From positions 1-19,118 of the forward strand of contig JADGJH010000412.1 in the NCBI GenBank assembly GCA_027596945.1: DNA of 19,118 nt, given 5' to 3'. The notes below the pieces were generated by a model. That model saw only the letters and a list, made by a program, of their open reading frames with translations. It was not told the origin of the DNA and did no database searches. This DNA comes from Physocladia obscura (lineage: Eukaryota > Chytridiomycota > Chytridiomycetes > Chytridiales > Chytriomycetaceae). The position numbers and the translations under genes are program-made. Below are positions 17,310-19,118 of the stretch, piece by piece (within the stretch, counting starts at the first letter, position 1; each line of letters begins with the position of its first letter).

Positions 17310-17597
17310 CAACAATTTAATATGCCCAATTCTGTGCCTCAAATTAAAGCTTTTTGTGCCTCATTCCTAATGCCTCAATATTGATTAAAAACCAATTTCT
17401 TAGCAAAAGAAAAATGTTCAAATATAAAGAGACAAAGTTAGAGCATTTAATCCCCATTCTTGAATTCACTGTGAACAAAAATTATTATTATTTTCTTTCA
17501 CAGTTATCTGATAAATAATATTTCTATTTCCAGTTCTATTAAATATTATTTAGCATTTATTCAGCTTGTATAACACATTTTATTCTTAAATCTAACA
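17310..17597 (-). repeat. 3' LTR of the right-hand copia element (left boundary approximate)
   Basis: Read on the minus strand, the LTR begins TGTTAGATTTAAG (17597 downward), directly after a polypurine tract. It contains a TATATTTG-type sequence about 170 bases in, as expected for an LTR promoter. The last 76 bases on the plus strand recur at 1-76. The far end of the LTR cannot be fixed without a second full copy, so 17310 is a rough limit. Confidence 0.6.
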
Positions 17598-17608
17598 CCT
17601 CCCCTCAA
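17598..17608 (-). other. Polypurine tract of copia element
   Basis: On the minus strand the sequence TTGAGGGGAGG lies immediately before the LTR start TGTTAG. This is the plus-strand primer position of Ty1/copia elements and fixes the LTR edge at 17597. Confidence 0.75.
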
Positions 17609-17790
17609 GGTGAATATATTTTTGATCCATATAGACTGGACTCCTAAAAAGATAGAGCTAGAAGATTTAGAAAATATCTGGCAGTGTAACATATAAGAAC
17701 AGGAATTGCACCTATCTCCTAGATTAATTACTGTAAAACAAAAACCAATTTTCTATTCTATTAGAAAAAAAAAAAATACAGTATGCAATC

Positions 17791-19117
17791 TCAAAACTTT
17801 TGTTCTGTGAAAGCTGGAATTGAACTTCTCATATGTATATCAGCCAGTGATCTCATTCCCATTAGGAAAACTAATTTTCTATGTTGTGCTGGTGATAGAG
17901 CTTTTGTGAAAATATCAGCAATCATTTTTTCTGTTGGACAATATATTAGTTCAACACCTTTGGTCTTTAAATGATCTCTAATAAAGTTTCCTCTTATATC
18001 AACATGTTTCATCATTGCATGATGCTTAGGATTTGTAGCCACTGCAATTGTTGATTTATTTTGGTATATCTTAGTTGGATTATCCATTGGAAATCCTAAC
18101 TCTTCCAAAGTTTGTCTATACATAAAGCTTCTTTAGCAGCTTCTGATAATGCATAGAATTTTGCTTCTGTGGATGATGTGGCAACAACACTTTGTTTCTT
18201 ACAATACCAGGAAGTTATGCCACCTGCCATCATAAACAAAAATCCACTTCTAGATTTTCTATCTTTCTCCATAGCAAAACTTGCATCTGCAAATCCAGCT
18301 AAGGCTTTGAATTCTGTATTAATCCAGTTCTTTACAGAATCATCTGTTGGAAACAGTACAGGAGGTACTTTAGTCTTTCTGTAAGTACAGCCCAGATCTA
18401 CAGTTCCTCTTAAGTATCTCAATAAATGCAACATGGCTTTCCAATCATGTTCTCTTGCATTATTCTGATGTTGTGACAATGTATGTGTTGCAAATACAAT
18501 ATCTGGTCTGGATTGTGTTGGAATATACATACAAGACATAACAGCTGTTCTATAATGAGAATTCATGTCTTTGTTTAGCAAATGACTATTTACATCATGT
18601 TGCCAACCTTCTTGCATTGGGTGTCCTTTAATAGCAATTGGAATTGCCTTTCTGTTTACTTCTCTGTCCCACATTTTCATTTCTTTAAGAAAATTTGTTA
18701 TATAGTGAGTTTGACCCAAGTAAGACCCTTGAAATCTTTCATTGTATATTTTCTCATAATGCAATCCAATTATGTGTTCTTCATCACCTAGATCTTTAAT
18801 TTCAAATCTATTCTTCATTACATTCTTTAATTCTTTGTCTGAAGACATGAATAAAAATCATCCACATATACTAAAACAAAAACTTTTCTTTCTGAATCAT
18901 ATTTGTGAAACAAGCACAAATCCTTCTGACTCTGAATGTAGCCATTTTTTTTTAAATAGTTTGTCAGAACATCATTCCATTCTTTGGCAGATTGATGTAG
19001 TCCATATAGAGATCTATAAATCTCAGAAACAAGACTTTCACCTTTCTCATCAAATTGTGGAAATCCATCTGGACTAACCATAAAGTTTCTTTCTTTAAGG
19101 TCTCCATATAAGAATGC
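17791..19117 (-). pseudogene. copia pol 3' half (RT and RNase H), two frameshifts
   Basis: The product would copy element RNA into DNA. From the right edge the frame reads AFLYGDLKERNFMVSPDGF, a copia RT signature, then SLYGLHQSAKEWND and the catalytic YVDD (18857-18868). A one-base shift follows in a T5 run (18853-18857). The frame then continues through SYLGQTHYITNFLKEM and HLLRYLRGTVDLGC into RNase H: GFADASFAMEKDRKSRSGF and VVATSSTEAKFYALSEAAKE. A second one-base shift at about 18105-18120 leads to TLEELGFPMDNP, then KHVDIRGNFIRDH and the conserved ADIFTKALSPAQH, with the stop at 17791. Catalytic residues are present, and only the two shifts prevent a full product. They may be real or sequence errors. 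Confidence 0.85.
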
Positions 19118-19118
19118 T

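Larger units (their letters stand above)
17310..19118 (-). mobile_element. Ty1/copia retrotransposon, 3' part, runs off the right edge
   Basis: In minus-strand order the window shows reverse transcriptase, RNase H, a short untranslated stretch (17609-17790), polypurine tract and LTR. Gag, protease, integrase and the 5' LTR would lie beyond 19118. It is far better preserved than the plus-strand copia relic at 3792-7645, so it is probably a more recent insertion. The LTR fragment at 1-76 belongs to the same family. Confidence 0.85.

Noticed and set aside
18853..18857. Programmed ribosomal frameshift in copia pol.
   Set aside because: The shift lies inside the RT active-site region, not at a gag-pol boundary, and a second shift lies further on. 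Mutation or base-calling error is simpler.

Overview
The window looks like AT-rich nuclear DNA of a fungus or fungus-like eukaryote. The evidence is many short GT-AG introns (49 to 92 nt), a large NACHT-WD40 receptor of the kind typical of fungi, a Crypton-type tyrosine recombinase relic and Ty1/copia retrotransposons. An early-diverging (chytrid-like) fungus is my best guess, from architecture only. I see no tRNA, rRNA, CRISPR or bacterial operon.

Layout. The left edge (1-76) is the end of a copia LTR. A decayed Crypton-like element fills about 660-3070 and is bracketed by TGAACCA-type repeats. A decayed plus-strand copia element that has lost its reverse transcriptase core occupies about 3792-7645. 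From 7646 to 9195 there is no gene I can name. The minus strand then carries the two host genes: a 14-exon gene (14553 down to 9196) and a 2-exon gene (16054 down to 15485). An unidentified broken plus-strand gene lies at 16701-17309. The right end holds the 3' LTR and the pol 3' half of a second, younger copia element on the minus strand, running off the window.

The main result is the 14-exon gene. Read exon by exon, it encodes about 1,510 residues with the order PB1, TIR, NACHT, winged-helix/helical region and about 14 WD40 blades. The PB1 and TIR parts are spread over five small exons and are easily missed. Eight consecutive introns in the WD40 part are all phase 1 and all fall at the same place in a blade, so blades are built from interchangeable exons of about 123 nt. 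The gene carries three apparent frameshifts (two in homopolymers) and two in-frame TGA codons, so it is either recently inactivated or affected by sequence errors.

Upstream, in the same orientation, is an intact gene for a SLOG-superfamily 'putative molybdenum carrier' (YpsA-like) protein, whose glycine-rich N-terminal loop sits in a 49-nt first exon. TIR enzymes and SLOG nucleotide-binding domains cooperate in bacterial Thoeris immunity. The adjacency here is therefore suggestive, but it is one locus in a eukaryote and is not proof of a shared pathway.

The 931 bp between the two genes holds an imperfect tandem duplication, a telomere-box-like motif next to a TATA-like sequence, a perfect 20-bp palindrome and a purine-rich tract. 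All are candidate control elements for the receptor gene.
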